Shown here: positions 8,946 to 17,098 of the stretch, one piece after another
How positions within the stretch are numbered: position 1 is the first letter of the stretch
How the letters are laid out: the number at the start of each line of letters is the position of its first letter
NCBI RefSeq assembly: GCF_039693965.1
Contig: NZ_CP155576.1
Coordinates: 558,001-622,000, forward strand
Reading direction: 5' to 3'
Length of the DNA: 64,000 nt
From: Moraxella sp. K1664
Lineage (GTDB): Bacteria > Pseudomonadota > Gammaproteobacteria > Pseudomonadales > Moraxellaceae
Made by a program: the position numbers and the translations under genes
The notes under the pieces: model-generated
Told to the model about the DNA's origin: nothing
The model's input: only the letters and a program-made list of their open reading frames with translations
Database searches by the model: none

Positions 8946-9827
8946 TTAGGTTGTTGCAAGTGGTTGTATTAACCCTAATTGGACTAAGTTTCTGTACTTA
9001 ACAGGACTTAGTCCTTTTAATTTGCTCTTTATTCTATCATGATTGTAGTAGTGTATGTACTCATCAATCACTTGTTTAAGTTCATCTGTTGATGTAAATG
9101 TGGTTGTCTCATAAAATATCTCTTGTTTTAGCGTACCAAAGAAGCTCTCTATCACAGCATTATCCAAACAATTGCCTTTTCTTGACATGCTTTGGGTTAA
9201 GCCTTGTTCTTTTAGGGTTTGTTGATACTGGTGCATTTGATAGTGCCAGCCTTGGTCTGAATGAATGATGGGTTTGTCATCCATCTTTTCTTGGCTTAGC
9301 TTGGATAGGGCATCATTTAACATCTCTTTGACCAACTCATACGTTGGTCTGTCCTTCATCGTATAACTGACAATCTCACCATTAAACAAGTCGATGATGG
9401 GCGATAGGTAGAGTTTTCTTTGAATGACACTGCCATCATTTGCCTTGTCTTGTACTTTAAACTCGGTGATGTCTGTTGCCCACTTTTGATTGGGTTTGTC
9501 TGCTTTAAAGTCTCTTTTGAGTATATTGTCCTGAATGGTATCTTTGCCCATTGTGCCTTTGTAAGTATTAAACTTACGTTGACGACGAACCAATGCTTTG
9601 AGTCCAAGTTTAGCCATCAGTCGTTGCACTCGTTTATGATTAATGACCATGCCTTTTTGGGCAAGCTGATTGTTAAGCTCTGATGTGATTCTACGATAAC
9701 CATACCTGCCCTTGTGTTGGTGGTAGATGTGGTTAATGTGTTCTTTTAAGTCAAGGTCTTTGTCAGGCTTTGTACTTTGACGAATGTGGTAATAAAACAC
9801 ACTTCTTGGCAAGTTTGACACTGCCAA
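8946..9827 (-). CDS. IS150-like transposase OrfB (DDE integrase), copy A
   Basis: The catalytic half of the transposase: HTH_21 region (HKGRYGYRRITSELN) then the rve/DDE integrase core, with D in KWATDITEF, D in IIHSDQGWHY and E in NAVIESFFGTLKQE. No good own start: the frame begins with TTG inside LLAVSNLPRS, and reading continues upstream in the -1 frame relative to orfA. It is expected as an OrfAB fusion through the A-AAA-AAG slippery heptamer. The protein sequence is identical to copy B. Confidence 0.93.
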   Translation of the reverse strand: MAVSNLPRSVFYYHIRQSTKPDKDLDLKEHINHIYHQHKGRYGYRRITSELNNQLAQKGMVINHKRVQRLMAKLGLKALVRRQRKFNTYKGTMGKDTIQDNILKRDFKADKPNQKWATDITEFKVQDKANDGSVIQRKLYLSPIIDLFNGEIVSYTMKDRPTYELVKEMLNDALSKLSQEKMDDKPIIHSDQGWHYQMHQYQQTLKEQGLTQSMSRKGNCLDNAVIESFFGTLKQEIFYETTTFTSTDELKQVIDEYIHYYNHDRIKSKLKGLSPVKYRNLVQLGLIQPLATT

Positions 9828-9868
9828 TAAGTCAGCAAGTTTGTGCTTATGCCTTAATTCTTGGATGA

Positions 9869-10405
9869 TCAGGACTTGTTCTTTGTTTGTACTGATTGTT
9901 CCTTTTGACGAATTAAGGCATCTAGCTTTTTTAGATAGTCATTCTCTGCTCTAAGATAGGCAAGTTCATCAAGCAAATCATCCACACTTTTTTCGTGGTC
10001 TTGTTTGGTTTTCCAAGTTGATTTGGTTTTATTAGCGTTGTGTTTGTTTGACATTGCTTTTTTGCCTTTGGGTTTGGGTATTAGTCCCATTATACCAAAG
10101 GCTTGGTAGGACTTTAACCAAGTTGACAGTAAAGAAGGTTGTGGCAGATTAAGCTCTATGGCAAGTTGTGTAAGCGATTTGCCCTGTTGTATGGCTTGAA
10201 CGGCATTAAGCTTAAAATCTGTGTCATAGACAGCCTTTGTGTGTCGTCTTTTTATGCCATCAATGCCATGTGCTTGATAGAGTTTAACCCATAGCTCTAC
10301 GGTTGTGTGGTTTAGATTAAAGTGTTTGGCGGTTTGTTTGTAGCCATGATGATTAAGATAATACCCAATCACAGACAGTTTAAAGTCGGTTGTGTATTTT
10401 GCCAT
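9869..10405 (-). CDS. IS150-like transposase OrfA, copy A
   Basis: 178 residues from ATG 10405. It has two helix-turn-helix units (KQTAKHFNLNHTTVELWVK and LTQLAIELNLPQPSLLSTW), a basic linker and a C-terminal leucine-zipper-like helix (LLDELAYLRAENDYLKKLDAL), the usual IS150 OrfA plan. The slippery A6G lies within this last helix, so a -1 shift there would give OrfAB. Confidence 0.92.
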   Translation of the reverse strand: MAKYTTDFKLSVIGYYLNHHGYKQTAKHFNLNHTTVELWVKLYQAHGIDGIKRRHTKAVYDTDFKLNAVQAIQQGKSLTQLAIELNLPQPSLLSTWLKSYQAFGIMGLIPKPKGKKAMSNKHNANKTKSTWKTKQDHEKSVDDLLDELAYLRAENDYLKKLDALIRQKEQSVQTKNKS

Positions 10406-10475
10406 AAAAAGCACCCCAAAGGTTAGTGTGTCTAACTTTTGGGGTGCGGTTCAGATTTGCCCTTATTTTTATTAT

Positions 10476-10504
10476 TTGACAAAAGTAAATTTATGTCTTA
10501 ATAT
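10476..10504 (+). promoter_or_regulatory. Promoter of higBA
   Basis: TTGACA (10476-10481), a 17-bp spacer and TAATAT (10499-10504), ending 23 bases before the higB ATG. It lies just outside IS copy A (which ends at 10453), so the toxin-antitoxin module keeps its own promoter. HigA normally represses here, but I did not find a clear operator palindrome. Confidence 0.7.
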
Positions 10505-10527
10505 AGCCTAAACACGATATTGGATTC

Positions 10528-10902
10528 ATGATGTATATTGTAGAAACGACTGATGAATTTGAATGCTGGTTTGATGAACAGCCCTTGCAGGTTCAAATGC
10601 GATTATTGGAAGCCTTTAAGTTATTAGAGCAATACGGACACCGATTGGCTCGCCCTTATGCCGATACCTTATATGGCTCAAAATTTAGCAATATGAAAGA
10701 ATTGCGTATCCAAATTGGGGGCGACCCTTATCGTGCCTTTTATGCGTTTGACCCCTTACGTCAAGCAATTGTGCTATGTGCAGGTAACAAAGTGGGTAAT
10801 GAAAAGCAATTTTATAAACAAATGATACCGCTTGCTGATGAGCTTTACCAACAGCATTTGGATAAATTAACAAAACAGGAGAGTCCAAATGGCAACGCTT
10901 GA
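10528..10902 (+). CDS. higB: HigB-type toxin (phage-derived Gp49/RelE-like)
   Basis: A 124-residue RelE/HigB-superfamily mRNA interferase. The pattern TDEFECWFDEQPLQVQ, then YGHRLARPYADTLYGSKFSNMKELRIQ, then YRAFYAFDPLRQAIVLCAGNK is typical of the Gp49-like HigB group, with basic residues of the active site in the RIQ and YRAFYAF strands. It overlaps the XRE antitoxin gene by 14 bases in toxin-first order, as in higBA. It sits alone with its antitoxin between two inverted IS copies. Confidence 0.88.
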   Translation: MMYIVETTDEFECWFDEQPLQVQMRLLEAFKLLEQYGHRLARPYADTLYGSKFSNMKELRIQIGGDPYRAFYAFDPLRQAIVLCAGNKVGNEKQFYKQMIPLADELYQQHLDKLTKQESPNGNA

Positions 10903-11188
10903 ACAATTATTAAATAAATTATCGCCAGAACAACGAGCTGAAGTGGAGCGTAACGCCGAAGCGATGATTTTGGATTATCAACTTCATCAGTTGCGTGAAG
11001 AGTTGGAGCTGTCGCAAAAACAGCTTGCCGAAGCCATGGGCATTACCCAACCGACTTTATCCGCCATTGAAAATCGTGGGGCAGAGATTAAGCTGTCCAC
11101 GCTAAAACGCTATGTGGAGACCATGGGCGGAAAATTACGCATTGACGTAGAATTACCAACAGGTAAGCACGTTGGGTTTAATATTTGA
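10889..11188 (+). CDS. higA: HigA-type XRE antitoxin
   Basis: 99 residues. The helix-turn-helix LSQKQLAEAMGITQPTLSAIENRG at about residues 42-65 is a canonical XRE/Cro fold, followed by STLKRYVETMGGKLRIDVELP, typical of antitoxins paired with Gp49-like HigB. The N-terminus (LLNKLSPEQRAEVERNAEAM) is the toxin-contacting helix region. It ends 35 bases before IS copy B; I see no terminator between them. Confidence 0.9.
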   Translation: MATLEQLLNKLSPEQRAEVERNAEAMILDYQLHQLREELELSQKQLAEAMGITQPTLSAIENRGAEIKLSTLKRYVETMGGKLRIDVELPTGKHVGFNI

Positions 11189-11271
11189 TAGCATTTAATC
11201 ATAAAATAAGGGTAAGAGAGAGATGAACCGCACCCCAAAAGTTAGACACACTAACCTTTGGGGTGCTTTTT

Positions 11272-11808
11272 ATGGCAAAATACACAACCGACTTTAAACT
11301 GTCTGTGATTGGGTATTATCTTAATCATCATGGCTACAAACAAACCGCCAAACACTTTAATCTAAACCACACAACCGTAGAGCTATGGGTTAAACTCTAT
11401 CAAGCACATGGCATTGATGGCATAAAAAGACGACACACAAAGGCTGTCTATGACACAGATTTTAAGCTTAATGCCGTTCAAGCCATACAACAGGGCAAAT
11501 CGCTTACACAACTTGCCATAGAGCTTAATCTGCCACAACCTTCTTTACTGTCAACTTGGTTAAAGTCCTACCAAGCCTTTGGTATAATGGGACTAATACC
11601 CAAACCCAAAGGCAAAAAAGCAATGTCAAACAAACACAACGCTAATAAAACCAAATCAACTTGGAAAACCAAACAAGACCACGAAAAAAGTGTGGATGAT
11701 TTGCTTGATGAACTTGCCTATCTTAGAGCAGAGAATGACTATCTAAAAAAGCTAGATGCCTTAATTCGTCAAAAGGAACAATCAGTACAAACAAAGAACA
11801 AGTCCTGA
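11272..11808 (+). CDS. IS150-like transposase OrfA, copy B
   Basis: 178 residues from ATG 11272, identical in protein sequence to copy A OrfA: two helix-turn-helix units and a leucine-zipper-like C-terminal helix. The slippery heptamer A-AAA-AAG is at 11745-11751, in the right phase (aaa at 11746, aag at 11749). Without frameshifting, the product ends ...QTKNKS at 11808. Confidence 0.92.
   Translation: MAKYTTDFKLSVIGYYLNHHGYKQTAKHFNLNHTTVELWVKLYQAHGIDGIKRRHTKAVYDTDFKLNAVQAIQQGKSLTQLAIELNLPQPSLLSTWLKSYQAFGIMGLIPKPKGKKAMSNKHNANKTKSTWKTKQDHEKSVDDLLDELAYLRAENDYLKKLDALIRQKEQSVQTKNKS
11745..11751 (+). other. Programmed -1 frameshift site (AAAAAAG) in IS copy B
   Basis: The heptamer A AAA AAG lies in the orfA zero frame. 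After a -1 slip the reading continues GCT AGA TGC CTT and runs without a stop into the orfB frame (NKEQVLIIQELRHKHKLADLLAVSNLPRS), giving an OrfAB fusion. The same heptamer exists in copy A at the mirror position. This is the standard IS3-family expression strategy. Confidence 0.85.
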
Positions 11809-11849
11809 TCATCCAAGAATTAAGGCATAAGCACAAACTTGCTGACTTA

Positions 11850-12731
11850 TTGGCAGTGTCAAACTTGCCAAGAAGTGTGTTTTATTACCACATTCGTCAA
11901 AGTACAAAGCCTGACAAAGACCTTGACTTAAAAGAACACATTAACCACATCTACCACCAACACAAGGGCAGGTATGGTTATCGTAGAATCACATCAGAGC
12001 TTAACAATCAGCTTGCCCAAAAAGGCATGGTTATTAATCATAAACGAGTGCAACGACTGATGGCTAAACTTGGACTCAAAGCATTGGTTCGTCGTCAACG
12101 TAAGTTTAATACTTACAAAGGCACAATGGGCAAAGATACCATTCAGGACAATATACTCAAAAGAGACTTTAAAGCAGACAAACCCAATCAAAAGTGGGCA
12201 ACAGACATCACCGAGTTTAAAGTACAAGACAAGGCAAATGATGGCAGTGTCATTCAAAGAAAACTCTACCTATCGCCCATCATCGACTTGTTTAATGGTG
12301 AGATTGTCAGTTATACGATGAAGGACAGACCAACGTATGAGTTGGTCAAAGAGATGTTAAATGATGCCCTATCCAAGCTAAGCCAAGAAAAGATGGATGA
12401 CAAACCCATCATTCATTCAGACCAAGGCTGGCACTATCAAATGCACCAGTATCAACAAACCCTAAAAGAACAAGGCTTAACCCAAAGCATGTCAAGAAAA
12501 GGCAATTGTTTGGATAATGCTGTGATAGAGAGCTTCTTTGGTACGCTAAAACAAGAGATATTTTATGAGACAACCACATTTACATCAACAGATGAACTTA
12601 AACAAGTGATTGATGAGTACATACACTACTACAATCATGATAGAATAAAGAGCAAATTAAAAGGACTAAGTCCTGTTAAGTACAGAAACTTAGTCCAATT
12701 AGGGTTAATACAACCACTTGCAACAACCTAA
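11850..12731 (+). CDS. IS150-like transposase OrfB (DDE integrase), copy B
   Basis: Same protein as copy A OrfB: HTH_21 region then DDE core (KWATDITEF, IIHSDQGWHY, NAVIESFFGTLKQE). It starts formally at a TTG, but the real product is most likely the OrfAB frameshift fusion beginning at 11272. All three catalytic acidic residues are present, so the element looks competent. Confidence 0.93.
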   Translation: MAVSNLPRSVFYYHIRQSTKPDKDLDLKEHINHIYHQHKGRYGYRRITSELNNQLAQKGMVINHKRVQRLMAKLGLKALVRRQRKFNTYKGTMGKDTIQDNILKRDFKADKPNQKWATDITEFKVQDKANDGSVIQRKLYLSPIIDLFNGEIVSYTMKDRPTYELVKEMLNDALSKLSQEKMDDKPIIHSDQGWHYQMHQYQQTLKEQGLTQSMSRKGNCLDNAVIESFFGTLKQEIFYETTTFTSTDELKQVIDEYIHYYNHDRIKSKLKGLSPVKYRNLVQLGLIQPLATT

Positions 12732-12770
12732 CCTTTAATCTTATGTCTAAGATTTGGGGGTCGGTTCAAT

Positions 12771-13253
12771 TCGGCACTGTTTTCCTTAAATTATCCCATT
12801 ACCGAACTTGATGGTTCTTATATCAAGGATTATCAAAAAACCCTAGATTTGGGTAATGACTTTTTTACAGGGTCGTATTTGGTGGTTAATCGGTTTGGTA
12901 AATCAGATTTTATTGACAATATGACAAAACTTGCCCAATATTATGGACAGCCACATATCTTTGTCATCAAAGGCGGTAAATACCCCACAGCCTATCTGTT
13001 AAGCACACAAGACCCACACATGGGGCAATTTATGAATTACCCTGATTGTCATGAACATATCGGCAACCCTAAGTTTTTTAAGAAATATCGTCAGCGTGAT
13101 TTTTATTTTACAGGGGCGATGAAAGACAGTCATCTGACCAATAGCCAAATGGTGGGCGTATATCAACCCGCCAACTGGTTGGGGCGTATGGCGTGTTCGT
13201 CTATGGGTAAGCGGGTATTACGACAAGTGGGCATTGAATATCCCAATCCTTAA
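12771..13253 (+). pseudogene. 5'-truncated gene of unknown function after IS copy B
   Basis: The frame is open from the IS boundary (reading SALFSLNYPITELDGSYIKD...) to a stop at 13253, about 160 codons, with only a TTG at 12849 as a possible internal start and no ATG or ribosome site near the front. The N-terminus appears to have been removed at the IS junction. The product looks soluble and mixed alpha/beta; I recognise no family. Confidence 0.55.
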
Positions 13254-13294
13254 CGTTATTTTAAATTACCAATACAATCTAAAAAGGCAATGTT

Positions 13295-13678
13295 ATGACT
13301 GTTATGAATGAATTAAATCATCTACTAAGTTTTGATAAAAAACTTAGTAAAAAATTAGAAAAGTTATTGCAAAAACATTTGACCTATCAAGAATACATGA
13401 ACATGAAAAATCACATCACTTATAAAACCCGTTATCTAAAACCCAAATATGATTACGATGATTTTGCAAAACAGCGTGATATGATAAGTTGTATTTTTTA
13501 TTCTACCATTGGTCAAGAAAGCATGGATTGGATAGATGAATGGTCGGACATTCCTTATGAGATATTTACAGGGACAGAGCCGAATTCTTATGGATATGAC
13601 CAAGTCAAATTATTTGTAGAGAATTATTATAATCTGATGAAAGAACAAGGTTTATTAAAAATGGTTATTGACGAATAA
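13295..13678 (+). CDS. Hypothetical protein, 127 residues
   Basis: Starts at ATG 13295 or the ATG three codons later (MNELNHLL), behind an AAAAGGCAA ribosome site. The product has a charged helical N-terminus rich in Lys and Leu and an acidic aromatic C-terminal half (SMDWIDEWSDIPYEIF). It lies 42 bases after the truncated gene and just ahead of a bidirectional terminator. Its size, acidity and accessory location would suit an immunity-type protein, but nothing in it proves that. Confidence 0.55.
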   Translation: MTVMNELNHLLSFDKKLSKKLEKLLQKHLTYQEYMNMKNHITYKTRYLKPKYDYDDFAKQRDMISCIFYSTIGQESMDWIDEWSDIPYEIFTGTEPNSYGYDQVKLFVENYYNLMKEQGLLKMVIDE

Positions 13679-13741
13679 ATAATAAATTGTATAGTCAATT
13701 AATTCCAATTTACACCAATGCCAAATTTTAAAAATACCCTT

Positions 13742-13765
13742 GTAGGAGCGTGTTGAACACGCCCG
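13742..13765. repeat. Short palindrome with MITE-like core
   Basis: GTAGGAGCGTGTTGAACACGCCCG: CGTGTT and its complement AACACG directly abut. It matches the ends of the TAGGGCGTG elements elsewhere in the window joined head to head. Similar bare palindromes lie at 36640-36662 and 54250-54275. Confidence 0.5.
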
Positions 13766-13798
13766 TTGTTGCATTTTGAAATCAAAAGACTATAAATA

Positions 13799-13832
13799 AA
13801 AAAAGCATTGCTAATTCTAACAATGCTTTTTT
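13799..13832. terminator. Bidirectional terminator between 13678 and ltaE
   Basis: Stem AAAAGCATTG (13801-13810) with CAATGCTTTT (13821-13830), with A-rich and T-rich shoulders on each side. It serves the plus-strand gene ending at 13678 and the minus-strand ltaE ending at 13861. Confidence 0.8.
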
Positions 13833-13860
13833 AATGGATAAACTGACGGATAAATTAACC

Positions 13861-14889
13861 TTATAAATACGCCTTAATCCTTCCTACAAGCCTATCCACT
13901 TGCTCTTTGGTGGTGTCAAAACTCATCATGAGCCGTATCTCGCCTGTTTCATCATTCCAATCATAAAAATGAAAGTCATCATGTAGCTTTGCGACCGTAT
14001 CAGGCGGGAATATGGCAAATACGGCATTGCTTTGGACTTTTTGGGTGATGACAACACCGTCTAAGTCTTTGATTTGGCTATATAAATAGCTTGCCATGTC
14101 GTTGCTATGCTTGGCAAGGGATAGCCACAGTTCTTGTTCAAACCATGCCACAAATTGAGCTGAGATAAACCGCATTTTGGACGCCAGTTGCATGCTGGAT
14201 TTGCGTAAATGTAAAATATCTTTGTCCAACTTAGGATTTAAAAACACCAAACATTCGCCCATCATCATGCCATTTTTGGTGCCACCAAGCGACAGTACAT
14301 CGGCAAACTGGGCGATGTCCGCCAAACGACAGCCCAAATAAGCAGCCGCATTGGACAGTCTTGCCCCATCAATGTAGAGATACAGCCCAAATTCATCACA
14401 CACTTGACGGATATTGGCAAGTTCATCAAGGCTATAACAGGTGCCAAGCTCGGTGGTTTGACTGATATAAACTGCACGAGCTTGGGGATGGTGTTCAGAT
14501 GGACGGATGAACTGGCGGATTTTTTGGGGGTCTAGCTTGCCATCATCACCATCAATCACCAACAGCTTAATCCCTGCAACATACTGCGGAGCGATACTTT
14601 CATCGTTGTTGATGTGGGCGTGATTGGTGCAGATGACCGCCCCAAATCTTGGCAATATCGCCGACAACCCCAAAACATTCGCCCCTGTGCCATTAAAGAC
14701 AGGATAGCCAACCGCCTGCTCGCCAAAGGCTTGCTTGATGTGCTCTGCCAATGCTTGGCTATGGCTATCATAGCCGTATGCCTTGTCATGTCCATTGTTG
14801 ACATCAATCAGTGCATCCATGATGGCAGGGTGCACGCCTGAGTAATTGTCGGATGCAAAGGCGAAGCTGTGTTTGGTATTCGTGCTCAT
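13861..14889 (-). CDS. ltaE: Low-specificity L-threonine aldolase
   Basis: PLP-dependent aldolase that splits L-threonine or L-allo-threonine into glycine and acetaldehyde. It begins FAFASDNYSGVHPAIMDAL, the typical family start (SDNxxGxHP), has HINNDESIAP and YIDGARLSNAAAYLG, and carries the PLP-binding lysine in SLGGTKNGM near residue 204. Length 342 is normal. Its ATG overlaps the stop of the YqeY gene (ATGA, 14886-14889), so the two are translationally coupled. Confidence 0.9.
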   Translation of the reverse strand: MSTNTKHSFAFASDNYSGVHPAIMDALIDVNNGHDKAYGYDSHSQALAEHIKQAFGEQAVGYPVFNGTGANVLGLSAILPRFGAVICTNHAHINNDESIAPQYVAGIKLLVIDGDDGKLDPQKIRQFIRPSEHHPQARAVYISQTTELGTCYSLDELANIRQVCDEFGLYLYIDGARLSNAAAYLGCRLADIAQFADVLSLGGTKNGMMMGECLVFLNPKLDKDILHLRKSSMQLASKMRFISAQFVAWFEQELWLSLAKHSNDMASYLYSQIKDLDGVVITQKVQSNAVFAIFPPDTVAKLHDDFHFYDWNDETGEIRLMMSFDTTKEQVDRLVGRIKAYL

Positions 14890-15332
14890 GCGGTCAGTGC
14901 CTTTTTGACAAGCCCTGAGATGACGGCAGGGTCGGCTTGCCCTGTGGTTTTGTCTTTGACGGCATTCATCACACGCCCCATGTCTTTCATGCCAGACGCA
15001 CCAAGCTCGCCAATGGTCTCATTGATGATGGCGATGAGTTTGTCATCAGACAACTGCTCGGGTAAAAAGGCAGAAATCACGTCAATCTCAAACTGCTCTT
15101 TTTGTGCCAAATCATCACGTCCATTGGCGGTATAAATACCCAAAGACTCTTGGCGTTGTTTGATTTGCTTTTGCAAAATCGCCAATACGTCTTTGTCATC
15201 AAGCTCACTTTGTCCGTCAATCTCTACTTGCTTGATGACGGCTTGGACGTTACGCAAAACTTTGACCTGCTCCATGTTTTTGGCTTTCATGGCGGTTTTG
15301 ATGGTGTCGGTTAGAGTGGTTTTTAGGGTCAT
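14886..15332 (-). CDS. yqeY: GatB/YqeY-domain protein
   Basis: A 148-residue all-helical protein of the YqeY family, related to the tRNA-binding tail of GatB. Family motifs visible: KNMEQVKVLRNVQAVIKQVEID, QKQIKQRQESLGIYTANGRDDLA, EQFEIDVISAFLPEQLSDDKL and MGRVMNAVKDKTTGQADP. Its cellular role is not well defined, possibly tRNA-related. It overlaps ltaE by 4 bases. Confidence 0.88.
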   Translation of the reverse strand: MTLKTTLTDTIKTAMKAKNMEQVKVLRNVQAVIKQVEIDGQSELDDKDVLAILQKQIKQRQESLGIYTANGRDDLAQKEQFEIDVISAFLPEQLSDDKLIAIINETIGELGASGMKDMGRVMNAVKDKTTGQADPAVISGLVKKALTA

Positions 15333-15458
15333 GAGTGTCTCCTGTTAAATGGTATATTTTAGCAAATTTGGGTTAGATTTGCGATATTGCATGAACGTTT
15401 TTGTGGCTTAATATTTAATGGGGTAGGTAAAATCATTTTTGCCTTGTAAATATATAAA

Positions 15459-16289
15459 TTAGGTTTTTTGTAATTCCAAGAGCCTATCATAAACCACGCT
15501 TTTTTTAATACCCAATACATCCGCCACGATTGCACTTGCTTTTTTTGGCGGTAATTCTTTGGCGATGGCAAGTAGCCAGTCATCATAATCCGCCTTTTGT
15601 TCTTTTTGGGTATTGCCTGCCACAACCAGCACAATCTCGCCACGCTGTTGGTTGGGGTCATTTTTTACAAATTCTAATAAATCAATAAGCGGTAATTTTT
15701 TGATTGTCTCAAAGGTTTTGCTAATCTCACGGCACAGTGTGGCTTCTCGCTCACCACCAAACACGTCCGCCATGTCGGATAGGCAGTCTGTAATGCGGTG
15801 CGGTGCTTCATAAAAAATCAGCGTTTCAGTATGGGCTTGATACACCTTTAAGGCTTCTATCCGCCCATGTTGTTTGGCAGGCAAAAACCCCACAAAACTA
15901 AACTTGTCAGACGGCAATCCCGCCACAGACAACGCCCCGATGACCGCACACGCCCCGACAATCGGCACAACGGTGATATGCTCATCATGGCACGCCTTCA
16001 CCAGCCGATAACCAGGGTCGGAGATGAGCGGTGTGCCAGCGTCCGAGATGAGAGCGACTGATTGACCGCCTTGCAATCGCTCGACAAGGCGTGCCGTCTG
16101 CGTGTCGGCATTGTGTTCATGATAGGCAGTGGTGGGCGTGGATATATTAAAAAAACTTAATAATTTAGAACTTGTGCGAGTGTCTTCGCAGGCGATTACA
16201 TCCACGGATTTTAGGGTGTCAATCGCCCGTGCTGTCATGTCGTTGAGATTGCCAATGGGAGTGGCAACAATATATAAAATGCCTGTCAT
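15459..16289 (-). CDS. rsmI: 16S rRNA (cytidine-1402-2'-O)-methyltransferase
   Basis: RsmI, a tetrapyrrole-methylase-fold enzyme that 2'-O-methylates C1402 in the ribosomal P site. Start MTGILYIVATPIGNLNDMTARA is diagnostic, followed by ACEDTRTSSKLL, SDAGTPLISDPGYRLV and LIFYEAPHRITDCL. 276 residues is the usual length. It lies 12 bases downstream of engB on the same strand. Confidence 0.93.
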   Translation of the reverse strand: MTGILYIVATPIGNLNDMTARAIDTLKSVDVIACEDTRTSSKLLSFFNISTPTTAYHEHNADTQTARLVERLQGGQSVALISDAGTPLISDPGYRLVKACHDEHITVVPIVGACAVIGALSVAGLPSDKFSFVGFLPAKQHGRIEALKVYQAHTETLIFYEAPHRITDCLSDMADVFGGEREATLCREISKTFETIKKLPLIDLLEFVKNDPNQQRGEIVLVVAGNTQKEQKADYDDWLLAIAKELPPKKASAIVADVLGIKKSVVYDRLLELQKT

Positions 16290-16301
16290 TTTTTTGCCTT
16301 T

Positions 16302-17021
16302 TTAATTGTCATTATTTAAATTTGAATTATCCAATTTATCATTTGCCAAATTTGAATTTTCTAAATCCATATTATCCACATCTGAATTTTCTAAATTTAA
16401 AGTTTCACCCAAATGCAACCAATTTCCCAATACGTCCGCCAATTCATCAAGCCCTTCTTTATTTAATGCCGAAAACAGCTGAATGGAAAATGGCAAATCT
16501 AAGGCTTGCAATTGTTTCTTGGTTTGTAGCAGGGCGGTTTTTTGAGCCCCACGTTTTAATTTATCCGCTTTTGTCAATAATACATGAACGGGCAATTCGC
16601 CGTCCTTTGCCCAGTGGAGCATTTGTTCATCAAAATATTTTAATGGGTGGCGAATGTCGGTAAGCAAAATTAAGCCCGTCAGACTTTCACGATGAACAAG
16701 GTAATTTTCAAGCTCTTTTTGCCATTTGATTTTCATCTGCTCTGGCACTTGGGCATAGCCATACCCCGGCAAATCCACGATACGGCTATGCTCTGAGCCG
16801 ACATTAAAAAAGTTAATCATCTGCGTGCGTCCAGGGGTTTTGGACGAGCGGGCGAGCTGTTTTTGGTGGGTAATGGTGTTAATGGCGGACGATTTGCCTG
16901 CGTTAGACCGCCCTGCAAACGCCACTTCAAAGCCTGTATCAGGCGGGCAGAGTTTCAATGTGGGGGCAGAGAGCGAAAAGGCGGTTTGGCGAATGATTTT
17001 TTGGTAGTCGGTGGTGGTCAT
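16302..17021 (-). CDS. engB: Ribosome-biogenesis GTPase EngB (YihA/YsxC)
   Basis: TRAFAC-class GTPase needed for large-subunit assembly. G1 GRSNAGKSS, G2 TPGRTQ, G3 DLPGYG and G4 TKADK are all present. I start it at ATG 17021 (MTTTDYQK), which matches the family; the earlier in-frame ATGs give an unlikely hydrophobic leader. The C-terminus carries an extra Asn/Asp/Leu-rich tail of about 30 residues (from LENSDVDNMD), encoded by degenerate AT-rich repeats, that E. coli YihA lacks. Probably cotranscribed with rsmI. Confidence 0.92.
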   Translation of the reverse strand: MTTTDYQKIIRQTAFSLSAPTLKLCPPDTGFEVAFAGRSNAGKSSAINTITHQKQLARSSKTPGRTQMINFFNVGSEHSRIVDLPGYGYAQVPEQMKIKWQKELENYLVHRESLTGLILLTDIRHPLKYFDEQMLHWAKDGELPVHVLLTKADKLKRGAQKTALLQTKKQLQALDLPFSIQLFSALNKEGLDELADVLGNWLHLGETLNLENSDVDNMDLENSNLANDKLDNSNLNNDN

Positions 17022-17098
17022 GATGTCAAATATAATTGCTAAAATGATAAAATAGTGTATCATGAAAACCATAAAATAGCGATAATAAAGGCGTAGAT

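Larger units (their letters stand above)
8909..10453 (-). mobile_element. IS3-family (IS150-like) insertion sequence, copy A
   Basis: A 1545-bp element bounded by imperfect terminal repeats: left end TGAACCGCACCCCAAAAGTT (read on - from 10453), right end TGAACCGACCCCCAAATCTT (read on + from 8909). It carries orfA and orfB with an A6G slippery site. GATTTG flanks it directly on both sides (8903-8908 and 10454-10459), a likely 6-bp target duplication. It is the same length as copy B, which is inverted relative to it; I saw one base difference (a synonymous C/T in orfB near 9652). Confidence 0.93.
11224..12768 (+). mobile_element. IS3-family (IS150-like) insertion sequence, copy B
   Basis: 1545 bp, the inverted partner of copy A, with the same TGAACCG ends (11224 and 12768). 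The flanks do not match (GAGAGA on the left, ATTCGG on the right), so no target duplication survives. The gene to the right starts in mid-frame. Both facts suggest an adjacent deletion or rearrangement after insertion. Confidence 0.93.
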
